DNA from: Candidatus Neomicrothrix sp. UBA7884
GTDB lineage: Bacteria > Actinomycetota > Acidimicrobiia > Acidimicrobiales > MedAcidi-G1
Direction of reading: 5' to 3'
DNA: 29,799 nucleotides
Assembly (NCBI GenBank): GCA_002501135.1
Contig: DLRQ01000009.1
Location: 1-29,799, forward strand
Below the pieces are notes generated by a model, which was not told where the DNA came from, made no database searches, and saw nothing but the letters and a program-made list of their open reading frames with translations. Below, piece after piece: positions 8,559-16,558 of the stretch; the first letter of the stretch is position 1, and every line of letters begins with the position of its first letter. The position numbers and the translations under genes were made by a program.

Positions 8559-9253
8559 GGGGTCTTCTGGTGGCTGTCCTCCTCGCCACCGCGGTCGCCT
8601 GCAGCGGATCGGACACCAACGACCTCACGGTCTTCGCCGCCTCGTCGCTGACCGATGTGCTCCCCGACCTGGCAACGGAATACGAGAACGAGACCGGAGC
8701 CACCATCACGACAGTGTTCGGCGGGTCGAACCACCTGGCTGCCCAACTCCGCGACGGCGCCCCGGCAGATGCATTCCTCACGGCCGATGCCCGACTGCTT
8801 GAACAGGTTGGAACGAGGGACCGGCCAGTCAACTTCGCCTCCAACCGGCTTGTCGTGGCCGTACCTGCAGGCAATCCAGCCGGGGTTTCTAGCCTCGCCG
8901 ACCTGGCCCGAGATGACCTGCGGGTGGTCATCTGCGCCGAGACCGTCCCCTGTGGAGCCGCCACCTCGGGAATGAACTCGACAATCAACGCAGACTCACA
9001 AGAGATCAGCGTCCGGGCCGTGCTCTCCAGGCTCTCCCTGGGTGAGGCCGACGTTGGAATCGTCTACGCCACCGATGTGGCTTCAGAGCCGGAAGTCCAG
9101 CCCGCCTGGCAACAGCCCGAAGCCTGCCCCTGTGTGACCTACACAGCTGGCGCCAGGACCTACCGAGCGCTTCCGTTCCTGGCGTTTCTGACCTCACCTG
9201 TCGCTCAGGGGATCCTCACCAGGCACGGCTTCGCCACCGGAGAACCCGACTGA
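8555..9253 (+). CDS. modA: Molybdate ABC transporter substrate-binding lipoprotein ModA
   Basis: 232-residue periplasmic-type binding protein for molybdate. The start is the GTG at 8555, overlapping the previous stop. A lipoprotein signal (basic start, LLVAVLLATAVAC with Cys16) would anchor it to the outside of the membrane. Family motifs: LTVFAASSLTDVLPDLA at the mature N-terminus, GGSNHLAAQLRDGAPADAFLTAD, then VVICAETVPCGAA and LGEADVGIVYATDV, where the Ser/Ala/Tyr region contacts the oxyanion in ModA proteins. Slightly short for the family. It overlaps modB by 1 nt. Confidence 0.93.
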   Translation: MRGLLVAVLLATAVACSGSDTNDLTVFAASSLTDVLPDLATEYENETGATITTVFGGSNHLAAQLRDGAPADAFLTADARLLEQVGTRDRPVNFASNRLVVAVPAGNPAGVSSLADLARDDLRVVICAETVPCGAATSGMNSTINADSQEISVRAVLSRLSLGEADVGIVYATDVASEPEVQPAWQQPEACPCVTYTAGARTYRALPFLAFLTSPVAQGILTRHGFATGEPD

Positions 9254-10041
9254 TGCGCGCCCCACGCCCGATCCTGGCGGTTGCAACCGTGGCAGTCATC
9301 TTCATTTCACTACCCGTGGTCGGACTGCTCCAACGCACGCCCTGGTCATCGCTGGACGAACTGCTCAGCCGCGACAGCGTCATCCAACCCCTGCTGCTCT
9401 CGCTCCTGGTAAGCGTCATCGCCGTACTGGTTGTCGTCGTAATCGGAACCCCGCTGGCCTGGACCATGGCCCGGGTCGACATGCCGGGCCGTCGCATCGT
9501 CAGGGCACTGGTTCTCCTGCCAATGGTCCTACCGCCTGTCGTGGGCGGCACTGCGCTGCTATTCGCCCTGGGTCGACGAGGCCTGATCGGCCAGTGGCTG
9601 GACCAGTGGTTCGGCCTGACCCTTCCGTTCACGACCCTCGGGGCAGTCGTGACAGCCGTCTTTGTGGCACTGCCGTTCTACGTGATCGCCGTCGAAGGGG
9701 CCCTCGAATCAGGTACCGATGACCTGGAGCAGATGGCCGGCACGCTGGGAGCCGAGCCCATGAGGGTGCTGCGCAGGATCACACTTCCACGACTCCTTCC
9801 AGCCATGGGAGCCGGAATGGCCCTGGCCTGGGCCCGTGCGCTCGGAGAGTTCGGCGCCACCATCACCTTCGCCGGCAACCTGCCGGGACGCACCCAGACC
9901 CTCCCCCTCGCCACCTTCCTGGCACTTGAGTCAGACACCGAGGAAGCCATGGCCCTCAGCCTTGTGATGCTGATCGTGTCGTTGGCGGTGCTCATCCCGA
10001 TGCGTGACCGGTGGATGCCGGTACGTAGGCGGGAGCAGTGA
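9253..10041 (+). CDS. modB: Molybdate ABC transporter permease ModB
   Basis: 262-residue inner-membrane permease with about five or six hydrophobic helices. The cytoplasmic EAA loop that docks the ATPase is visible as MAGTLGAEPMRVLRRITLP (about 161-179). ALGEFGATITFAGNLPGRTQTLPLA (about 196-220) is strongly typical of ModB/CysTW permeases. Start ATG overlaps the modA TGA (TGATG); the stop overlaps the modC GTG. With ModA and ModC it forms a complete importer. Sulfate or tungstate specificity cannot be excluded, but the TOBE regulator and TOBE-bearing ATPase favour molybdate. Confidence 0.94.
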   Translation: MRAPRPILAVATVAVIFISLPVVGLLQRTPWSSLDELLSRDSVIQPLLLSLLVSVIAVLVVVVIGTPLAWTMARVDMPGRRIVRALVLLPMVLPPVVGGTALLFALGRRGLIGQWLDQWFGLTLPFTTLGAVVTAVFVALPFYVIAVEGALESGTDDLEQMAGTLGAEPMRVLRRITLPRLLPAMGAGMALAWARALGEFGATITFAGNLPGRTQTLPLATFLALESDTEEAMALSLVMLIVSLAVLIPMRDRWMPVRRREQ

Positions 10042-11063
10042 GCGCCGTCCACCTGGCCGGCACGACACGGGCAGGCGACCTGATGCTCGATGTGGAACTG
10101 AACATCGAACCCGGTGAAACCGTTGCCCTGCTCGGCCCAAACGGTGCAGGCAAAACCAGCCTGCTCCGTGCCCTTACGGGCCTGCTACCCCTCACCGGCG
10201 GACGCCTGGACCTGTCAGGCAGCACCACGGATGTACCCGGGGAGGGCGTGTTCATTGAGTCACACAGGCGTTCGATCGGTTGGGTACCCCAGGACTGTCT
10301 GTTGTTTCCACACCTCACGGTGAAACAGAACGTGGGGTTCAGCCCGCGGGCAACGCCAGAACGTGTCGAGCAGCTGCTCGAGGTGCTGGGCATCACTGAG
10401 CTGGCCGACCGAAAGCCAGATGCGTGCTCTGGCGGCCAGGCCCAACGGGTGGCCCTGGCGCGAGCCGTTGCAGCCGACCCGAAGGTGCTCCTGTTGGATG
10501 AGCCGACAGCCGCCCTCGACATCGACTCGAGGCACCTGATCGACAGCCTCATTGAGGACCGTGGCGACCGGGCCACTCTGCTGGTCACCCACGACCCGGT
10601 GGAAGCGGCCACCACCGCCGACCGGATCGTCATCCTCGAGAACGGCCACGTAACACATGCTGGCAGCCCCGTGGAGGTACGAACGAGGCCCAGAACGCGC
10701 TATGCCGCATCCCTGGCCGGTCTGAACACGATTGCAGCTGCAGCCAACGGCAGAACGGCGACTACGACCGATGGCACCATCGTGGTGCTCGGCGAACCGG
10801 CGACAGGACCGGTCCACCTCGTCGTACCACCCGTAGCCGTCGCACTGCACCGCACAGCACCCGACGGCAGCCCCCGCAACGTCTGGGAGGCGACGGTCAC
10901 AGAACTGCAGCCAGCCTTTGACCGGGTGCGGGTCGTGCTGGACGGTCCCCTGCCGATCGTGGCCGAGGTGACCCCCGCAGCCGTCGAGGTGCTGGGCCTG
11001 GTACCCGGCGCCAGCGTGTGGGCTGCTGTCAAGGCCACCGAGATCACCGTCCATCCGGCGTAG
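10038..11063 (+). CDS. modC: Molybdate ABC transporter ATP-binding protein ModC
   Basis: 341-residue ABC ATPase. Walker A is GPNGAGKTS (about 33-41), the signature CSGGQAQRVALARA (about 132), Walker B VLLLDEPTAALD (about 152) and the switch His lies in LLVTHDP. Residues after about 270 (VWEATVTELQPAFDRVRVVL, ending VWAAVKATEITVHP) form a TOBE domain as in ModC, which binds oxyanion and can regulate transport. GTG start overlaps the modB stop. Its TAG stop is embedded in the TAGCCT -10 element of the following SDR gene. Confidence 0.95.
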   Translation: MSAVHLAGTTRAGDLMLDVELNIEPGETVALLGPNGAGKTSLLRALTGLLPLTGGRLDLSGSTTDVPGEGVFIESHRRSIGWVPQDCLLFPHLTVKQNVGFSPRATPERVEQLLEVLGITELADRKPDACSGGQAQRVALARAVAADPKVLLLDEPTAALDIDSRHLIDSLIEDRGDRATLLVTHDPVEAATTADRIVILENGHVTHAGSPVEVRTRPRTRYAASLAGLNTIAAAANGRTATTTDGTIVVLGEPATGPVHLVVPPVAVALHRTAPDGSPRNVWEATVTELQPAFDRVRVVLDGPLPIVAEVTPAAVEVLGLVPGASVWAAVKATEITVHPA

Positions 11064-11066
11064 CCT
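11061..11066 (+). promoter_or_regulatory. -10 element for the SDR gene, overlapping the modC stop
   Basis: TAGCCT 8 nt upstream of ATG 11075, no Shine-Dalgarno. Its first three bases are the modC stop codon. Suggests that the SDR gene has its own leaderless promoter. Confidence 0.45.
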
Positions 11067-11074
11067 CAGAGCCC

Positions 11075-11863
11075 ATGGCTGCCGACCCCACTCCAGACAC
11101 CGCCCTTGACCGCTTCCGACTCGACGGCAGGGTCGCCATCGTCACCGGTGCCAGCTCGGGTCTCGGAGAACGCTTTGCGAGGGTCCTGGCCGGAGTCGGT
11201 GCAAAGGTCGTCCTGGCTGCACGTCGGGCCGACCGTCTGGAGGCCCTTGCCTCCGACCTTCCAGATGCGCTCGTCGTGGCAGTCGACGTGGCCGACCCCG
11301 ATGGACCCCAACACCTCATCGACACGACAGTCGACAGCTACGGCCGACTCGACGTGCTCGTCAACAACGCCGGTATCTCACGCGTGCTTCCCGCAGTCGA
11401 TGACGACATCGAAGGCTTCCGCCACGAAATCGAGGTGGATCTGATCGCCCCCTATGAACTGGCCCGCCGGGCCGCACGCTGGTGGATAGCCAACGACCAT
11501 CCGGGGGCCGTGGTGAACCTGGGGTCGATACTGGGCGAGGGGTCTGGCGGCCGACTCCGCCTGGCCGGATACGCGGCCGCCAAGGGTGGCCTCCACAACC
11601 TCACCCGCGAGTTGGCTACCCAGTGGGCACGAAAGAACATCAGGGTCAACGCCCTGGCGCCGGCATGGTTCGAGACGGAAATGAACAGCGACACCATGTT
11701 CCACGACAACTCTGGCATCGCCTACGTCGAGTCCGGGACCCCGATGGGTCGGGGTGGCCTGGCCCACGAACTGGACGGTGCGCTGCTGTTACTTGCCTCC
11801 GACGCTGGCTCCTACATGACGGGCCACATACTGCTGGTCGACGGCGGCTGGACTTCTGTCTAA
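11075..11863 (+). CDS. Short-chain dehydrogenase/reductase
   Basis: 262-residue classical SDR. The NAD(P) motif TGASSGLGE is at 24-32, NNAG at 97-100, Ser151 in NLGSILG and the catalytic Tyr166-x-x-x-Lys170 in GYAAAKGG. The C-terminal GHILLVDGGWTSV is typical of FabG-like members. The residue after the first strand region is R50-R51, which may favour NADP. The ATG at 11075 is chosen over the open frame to 11018 because that extension lies inside modC and the -10 element sits just upstream. Substrate unknown. A strong hairpin follows the stop. Confidence 0.9.
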   Translation: MAADPTPDTALDRFRLDGRVAIVTGASSGLGERFARVLAGVGAKVVLAARRADRLEALASDLPDALVVAVDVADPDGPQHLIDTTVDSYGRLDVLVNNAGISRVLPAVDDDIEGFRHEIEVDLIAPYELARRAARWWIANDHPGAVVNLGSILGEGSGGRLRLAGYAAAKGGLHNLTRELATQWARKNIRVNALAPAWFETEMNSDTMFHDNSGIAYVESGTPMGRGGLAHELDGALLLLASDAGSYMTGHILLVDGGWTSV

Positions 11864-11888
11864 CCATCTCTTCACCGCCCAGGCCAGT

Positions 11889-11932
11889 GTCGGGTGCGGG
11901 CCTTCGAGCTCCCCTCGACGGCCGTACCCGGC
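11889..11932. terminator. Long hairpin between convergent genes, likely bidirectional terminator
   Basis: GTCGGGTGCGGGCC pairs with GGCCGTACCCGGC (two GU pairs, one bulged G), and inside it TCGAG pairs with CTCGA around a 5-nt loop. The 44-nt structure lies between the stops of the SDR (plus) and the peptidase (minus). There is no long U tract on either side, so intrinsic termination is likely but not certain. Confidence 0.55.
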
Positions 11933-11956
11933 GATGGCCCACCGGGGGGAGATGCC

Positions 11957-14029
11957 TCAGGCTGATGACGGATCTAGGTCAAGGGCCTGACGGAGGAAGT
12001 CCAACTGCACGAGCAGGAGGTTCTCGGCCACCTCTTCCTGGGGGGTCATGTGGGTCACCCCCGAGAGCGGTAACACGCTGTGCGGCTTCCCGGCCTCCAG
12101 CAGGGCGCGGGACAGGGCGAGCGTGTGGGCTGCCAGCACGTTGTCGTCGGCCATGCCGTGGATGAGCAGAAGGGGTCTCGTCAGCGACGCAGCATCGGCA
12201 CACAGGTCGGTCCGCTCGTAGGCCTCCGGGTTGGTGTCCGGGTGACCCAGATAGCGCTCGGTGTAGTGGGTGTCGTAGAGGCACCAGTCCGTCACCGGTG
12301 CTCCAGCCACCGCTGCGTGGAACACGTCGGGCCGGCGCAGCACCGCGAGTGCCGCCAGGTAGCCACCGAAGGACCACCCCCGTAGCGCGACTCTGGACAG
12401 GTCAAGCCGGTCATCGGTCGCACCCATGGCGAGGAGGGCGTCAACCTGATCGTCGAGAACCGGGCCTGCAAGGTCACCGGCCACGGCCCGCTCCCACGCC
12501 GGTCCCCTCCCCGGCGTTCCGCGCCCGTCAGCGACCACAACGGCAAACCCCTGGTCGGCGAACCACTGCGAGGTCAGGTACTGGGTGCGGGTCCGCTGCA
12601 CCCGCTGGGCATGGGGGCCACCGTATGGATCAACGAGCACCGGCAGGGGCGAACCGTCGTGGTCGTCCGGGAACAGCACAGCCGTCCTGATGGCACGCTC
12701 ACCGACCACGTGGAAACCGGGGCGGGGCGAGACAAGTGGTTCCTCGGCCAGCGAGGCCACCGGTCGACCTGATACCTCCAGCAACGTCCCGTCCAGATCC
12801 GACAGTGACACGGCCACCAGCCCACCTCCCGGAACAGCCGAACGCACTCCGCCACCTGCAGAGACCGACTCGACGGAACCGTCACGCCCGACCCTCACAA
12901 CGTCGACGTCCAACGGGTCCGTCGATGCCTGCACAAGCACGCCGCTGGTGGCAACACCCAGAATTGACCGGACCTGGAGGCCATCGGGCGACAGGGCCTC
13001 GCCGTCAAGAAAAAGGCAGCGTGTGTCGGCGCGGTCCTCGACTGTGAGGAGGGAACCCTCCCACCACCGGGGAGACCCCGGAACCAACTCGACCCAGTGC
13101 TCATCAATGATCCGGTAGTGCTCCGTCGTGTCACCAGAATCGGGGTCGACGGTCAGGACAGCCAAGGTCCGCTGGTCACGGGTCTGCACTGTGAGGGTCA
13201 GGGGTTCGCCGACAGCCCAGCGAATGCCAGCCAGGTACTCGAACTCACCATCGGGACCGCCACCCCAATGCACATCGGTCGTCGCGCCATCAAGGGTAAC
13301 CAGGGCCAGGCCGACCTCGGCGTTGGCGGTTCCGGCCGCGGGATAGCGGACGGACCGTGGCGGGGCTGCGGGCTCCACCGGTGACGAGATCCACCACTCC
13401 CCGACCCCGCCGACATCGACGCGTGTCGCCAGGACCTGTTCACCATCGGGCGCCCACCAGTGCCCACGGGTGCGTCCCATTTCCTCGGCGGCCACGAACT
13501 CGGCTGACCCCCATGAGACCGTTTCGGTTGCTCCACCGATCAGGCGGTGGTCGCCGGCAGGCCCGGTGATCCGAATACCCCTGCCGGACACGTAGGCGAC
13601 CGACATGCCGTCAGGTGAGATGTGCGGATCGAACGCATCACCCGACGAGGACATCTCGACCACCCGTCCATCACCATCCAGGTCGGCAAGGAACACCCGG
13701 CCATTCAGCACAAAGCAGGCACGTGCCAGATCGGGCAGTGCGTCGTAGGCGACGATTCCGGAACCCAGCTCTCGTGTCCGCTCGCGACGCTCCAGCTCAG
13801 CTGGTGGCAGGCCATCTCCGTCTTCCCGGAGGAGGGCCGGCGGGTCGGCTACGAGGCGCTCCTCACCCGTGGCGGGATCAAGAACCCACAGGCAGTTGAC
13901 CGAGTCATCGCCACCGTCCGAGCGGAGGAACAGAACGCGCCTGCCGTCATCGGCAACCGAGACGCTACGCGGCTGACCACAGGTAAACCGACGCGTTCGC
14001 GCCGACTGCCTCGGGAACGTGTCACCCAT
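11957..14029 (-). CDS. S9 family (dipeptidyl peptidase IV-like) serine peptidase
   Basis: 690-residue prolyl-oligopeptidase-family enzyme. The N-terminal 430 or so residues are a beta-propeller with WD/PD40-like strands (ISPDGMSVAYVSG). The alpha/beta hydrolase domain carries Ser553 in GWSFGGY, Asp628 in HGMADDNV and His660 in SGVTHMTP. AEFVAAEEMGRTRGHWWAPD (about 180) contains the Glu-Glu pair that in DPP IV holds the free N-terminus, and DGRGTPGRGP is another S9B signature, so an aminodipeptidase is favoured over an endopeptidase. No signal peptide is visible, suggesting cytoplasmic action on imported peptides. The ATG 14029 overlaps the tryptophanase stop by 8 nt (ATGGGTGA); an in-frame TTG at 14041 is the alternative. 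Translational coupling to tnaA is likely. Confidence 0.9.
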   Translation of the reverse strand: MGDTFPRQSARTRRFTCGQPRSVSVADDGRRVLFLRSDGGDDSVNCLWVLDPATGEERLVADPPALLREDGDGLPPAELERRERTRELGSGIVAYDALPDLARACFVLNGRVFLADLDGDGRVVEMSSSGDAFDPHISPDGMSVAYVSGRGIRITGPAGDHRLIGGATETVSWGSAEFVAAEEMGRTRGHWWAPDGEQVLATRVDVGGVGEWWISSPVEPAAPPRSVRYPAAGTANAEVGLALVTLDGATTDVHWGGGPDGEFEYLAGIRWAVGEPLTLTVQTRDQRTLAVLTVDPDSGDTTEHYRIIDEHWVELVPGSPRWWEGSLLTVEDRADTRCLFLDGEALSPDGLQVRSILGVATSGVLVQASTDPLDVDVVRVGRDGSVESVSAGGGVRSAVPGGGLVAVSLSDLDGTLLEVSGRPVASLAEEPLVSPRPGFHVVGERAIRTAVLFPDDHDGSPLPVLVDPYGGPHAQRVQRTRTQYLTSQWFADQGFAVVVADGRGTPGRGPAWERAVAGDLAGPVLDDQVDALLAMGATDDRLDLSRVALRGWSFGGYLAALAVLRRPDVFHAAVAGAPVTDWCLYDTHYTERYLGHPDTNPEAYERTDLCADAASLTRPLLLIHGMADDNVLAAHTLALSRALLEAGKPHSVLPLSGVTHMTPQEEVAENLLLVQLDFLRQALDLDPSSA

Positions 14030-15413
14030 CCGAACCCGCAACTACCGGCTCCAGCCTGGCCGTGAAATGCCTCAACCAGGGCGCCTGCTCGACAATGCGG
14101 TACCCGCCGATTGAGGCGGCTCTGGCAGCCACGTCCAGCACTACCTCTGCCACGTAGTCGATGTGGCTCTGCGTGTACATCCGTCGGGGAATGGCCAGGC
14201 GAACCAGTTCCATTGCCGCCGGGACCTCGCTGCCATCCTGCTGCGGCACACCGAACGCCAAAGACCCCAACTCGACTCCACGGACCCCCCCCTCCCGGTA
14301 GAACTCGACAGCCAACGCGTGGGCCGGATACTCGTGCGGCGGGATGTGCGGCAGCAACGCCCCGGCGTCAACGAAGACTGCATGACCACCAGGTGGTTGC
14401 ACGATCGGAACGCCGCCGGCAGCCACCTTCTCGGCCAGGTACTCCACCGACCGGGTGCGGTACCGAAGGTAGTCCTCGTCGAGCACCTCGACGAGGCCCT
14501 GTGCGATGGCCTCGAGGTCGTAACCGGCAAGGCCTCCGTAGGTGGGAAAGCCCTCAGTTAGAATCAGGAGGTTGCGACACTCCGACGCCACCCGCTCGTC
14601 GTTGAGCGCCAGAAATCCCCCGATGTTGGCCAGGCCGTCCTTCTTGGCCGACATGGTGCAACCGTCGGCCAGCGAGAACATCTCCTGTGCGATCTCCTTC
14701 GGCGTCCTGTCCGCGTACCCCTCCTCACGGGTCTTGATGAACCAGGCATTCTCAGCGAACCGGCAGGCATCCAGGAAGAACGGCACGTCATACTCGTCAC
14801 ACACCTGACGAACAGCCCTCAGGTTGGCCATTGAAACCGGCTGACCCCCACCGGCGTTGTTCGTAATGGTCACCAGAACCAGTGGGATCCGGTCTCCGTC
14901 GGCCTCCAGCGACGAGCGGAGTGCAGCAATGTCCATGTTTCCCTTGAACGGTGCCACCAGGGCCGGATCGCTCCCTTCGGCGGCAACCAGGTCCCTGGCT
15001 TCGGCACCCCTGTACTCAACGTTTGCCCGGGTGGTGTCGAAGTGGTTGTTGTTAATGACGACCTGGCCTTCGTCGACCAGCACAGAGAAGAGGATCTTCT
15101 CCGCGGCCCGACCCTGGTGGGTCGGTATCACCTCGCTGAACCCCGTCAGGTCGCGCACAACCTCCTCGAACCGGAAAAAGGAGCGGCTTCCGGCATAGGA
15201 CTCGTCGCCAAGCATCATTCCGGCCCACTGTTTCGTGGACATCGCTCCCGTGCCGGAGTCGGTGAGCAGATCGATGGTGACCTCGTCGGCCCTCAAGCCG
15301 AACAGGTTGTAGTCGGCCCGCCTAAGGGCCTCTTCACGGACCTCCAGGGACGGCATCGAGATTGCCTGGACGGTGTGAACCCGGAAGGGTTCGATGATCG
15401 GTCGCTCACCCAC
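14022..15413 (-). CDS. tnaA: Tryptophanase (tryptophan indole-lyase)
   Basis: 463-residue PLP enzyme splitting L-tryptophan into indole, pyruvate and ammonia. Family landmarks: IDLLTDSGTGAMS, YAGSRSF, IPTHQGRAAEKILF, ITNNAGGGQPVS, DACRFAENA, the PLP lysine Lys258 in MSAKKDGLANIGG, EGFPTYGGL, GGHAVFVDAGALLPHIP, and LRHFTARLEPV at the end. The closest relative, tyrosine phenol-lyase, has an Arg in its MERG segment that reads the phenol; here that segment is RGVELGS, like RAVEIGS of E. coli TnaA, so tryptophanase is preferred. The GTG at 15413 is chosen because GERPIIEPFRV matches the family N-terminus and GGGGAG lies 7 nt upstream; the longer open frame overlaps the divergent gene. An 8-G run at 14285-14292 (minus) lies within the intact frame. 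Confidence 0.9.
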   Translation of the reverse strand: MGERPIIEPFRVHTVQAISMPSLEVREEALRRADYNLFGLRADEVTIDLLTDSGTGAMSTKQWAGMMLGDESYAGSRSFFRFEEVVRDLTGFSEVIPTHQGRAAEKILFSVLVDEGQVVINNNHFDTTRANVEYRGAEARDLVAAEGSDPALVAPFKGNMDIAALRSSLEADGDRIPLVLVTITNNAGGGQPVSMANLRAVRQVCDEYDVPFFLDACRFAENAWFIKTREEGYADRTPKEIAQEMFSLADGCTMSAKKDGLANIGGFLALNDERVASECRNLLILTEGFPTYGGLAGYDLEAIAQGLVEVLDEDYLRYRTRSVEYLAEKVAAGGVPIVQPPGGHAVFVDAGALLPHIPPHEYPAHALAVEFYREGGVRGVELGSLAFGVPQQDGSEVPAAMELVRLAIPRRMYTQSHIDYVAEVVLDVAARAASIGGYRIVEQAPWLRHFTARLEPVVAGSDG

Positions 15414-15420
15414 TGCTGTA

Positions 15421-15426
15421 CTCCCC
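15421..15426 (-). promoter_or_regulatory. Ribosome binding site fixing the tnaA GTG start
   Basis: GGGGAG on the minus strand, 7 nt before GTG 15413. It supports this start over the much longer open frame that reaches 15638. Confidence 0.5.
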
Positions 15427-15499
15427 GGTAATGCCCCACCACGGCGAACGGTACAGGGCCGGGTTGGATCCGGAACGCGGGGTGTACCAGAATCCAGTC

Positions 15500-16510
15500 G
15501 TGCAACTTGGGCTGGTCTGGGGTTACTGGGGGGCGAGGCCGCCATCTGACCTGGTCTCGCTGACCCAGGAGGCGGAACGGCTCGGATTCGACACTGTGTG
15601 GAGCGCCGAGTCATGGGGCTCAGATGCATTCTCTCCACTTGTCTATCTGGCAGCCCACACCGAGCGGATCAGGTTGGGAACCGGCATCGTCCAGTTGGCT
15701 GCGCGTACGCCCACCGCCACTGCTATGCACGCAGTCACGCTGGACCACCTCTCCAACGGCAGGCTGATCCTGGGGTTGGGAGTCTCCGGGCCACAGGTTG
15801 TCGAGGGCTGGTACGGGCAACCGTCCAGACGACCCCTGGCCCGTACCCGCGAATACGTCGAGGTGCTCCGGTCGGCATTCGCCCGTGAGAGCCACCTGTC
15901 CTATGACGGGGAGTTCTACCAGCACCCCTACACGGGCGATGGTTCCCAGGGCCTGGGCAAGCCGCTGAAGGTGATGACCCACCCCTTGCGCTCCGACATA
16001 CCGATATTCATCGGTGCCGAGGGCCCGAAGAACGTGACACAGACATGTGAGATCGCCGATGGCTGGTTGCCGCTCTACTACTCGCCGTACCGACCCGAGG
16101 TATACGCCGACGACATCGCCGGTCGACGTGAGGGTTTTGAGATCGCTGTCTACGTGGTCCTCCAGGTGACCGACGACGTCGAGGCGGGGCTTGTCCCGGT
16201 GAAGACCAACATCGCTCTGTACATAGGCGGCATGGGGGCCAAGGGCCAGAACTACCACACGCGGCTGATGGCGAGAATGGGCTTCGAAGAGGAGGCCCAC
16301 CGCATCCAGGACCTGTTCCTGGCGGGGAGGCGTGAGGAGGCAGTGGCGGCGGTTCCCACCGAGTTCGCTGACGAGATCAGCCTGGTCGGTCCACCTGAGC
16401 GGATCCGTGACCGCCTAAAGGCATGGGAGGACAGCCCGGTCACGATGCTCAACGTTGCCACCCGCAGCCCCGACGACCTTCGTCAGGTCGCCGAGATCGT
16501 CCTCGGCTGA
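15500..16510 (+). CDS. Luciferase-like monooxygenase, probable F420-dependent oxidoreductase
   Basis: 336-residue TIM-barrel protein of the bacterial luciferase/LLM superfamily. The start VQLGLVWGYWGARPPSDLV and later FDTVWSAESWGSDAFSPLVYLAAHTERIRLGTGIVQL are typical of actinobacterial F420-dependent members, as is DHLSNGRLILGLGVSGPQVVEGWYG. IPIFIGAEGPKNVTQTCEIADGWLP is the usual mid-region. Flavin versus F420 and the substrate cannot be settled from sequence. I prefer GTG 15500 because conservation begins there and CAGAAT lies 6 nt upstream; the ATG at 15431 adds 23 residues of unlike composition and would leave only 17 nt for the divergent tnaA promoter. It precedes the alcohol dehydrogenase by 48 nt. 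Confidence 0.82.
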   Translation: MQLGLVWGYWGARPPSDLVSLTQEAERLGFDTVWSAESWGSDAFSPLVYLAAHTERIRLGTGIVQLAARTPTATAMHAVTLDHLSNGRLILGLGVSGPQVVEGWYGQPSRRPLARTREYVEVLRSAFARESHLSYDGEFYQHPYTGDGSQGLGKPLKVMTHPLRSDIPIFIGAEGPKNVTQTCEIADGWLPLYYSPYRPEVYADDIAGRREGFEIAVYVVLQVTDDVEAGLVPVKTNIALYIGGMGAKGQNYHTRLMARMGFEEEAHRIQDLFLAGRREEAVAAVPTEFADEISLVGPPERIRDRLKAWEDSPVTMLNVATRSPDDLRQVAEIVLG

Positions 16511-16545
16511 GCCCCTTCCCGCTATCCGGATGGCCCACCGTTGAC

Positions 16546-16551
16546 TAGCGT
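16546..16551 (+). promoter_or_regulatory. -10 element for the alcohol dehydrogenase (leaderless)
   Basis: TAGCGT, 7 nt before ATG 16559, no Shine-Dalgarno. It supports ATG 16559 over the in-frame TTG at 16541, which would lie upstream of the predicted transcript start. Confidence 0.45.
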
Positions 16552-16558
16552 GCGCGCC

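Noticed and set aside
14285..14292. Run of eight G on the tnaA coding strand as a possible programmed frameshift
   Set aside because: The tnaA frame is intact on both sides with normal family length, so no shift is needed.
15414..15638. 75-residue N-terminal extension of tryptophanase
   Set aside because: It is antisense to the divergent monooxygenase; the family N-terminus begins at GERPIIEPFRV, right after a ribosome site.
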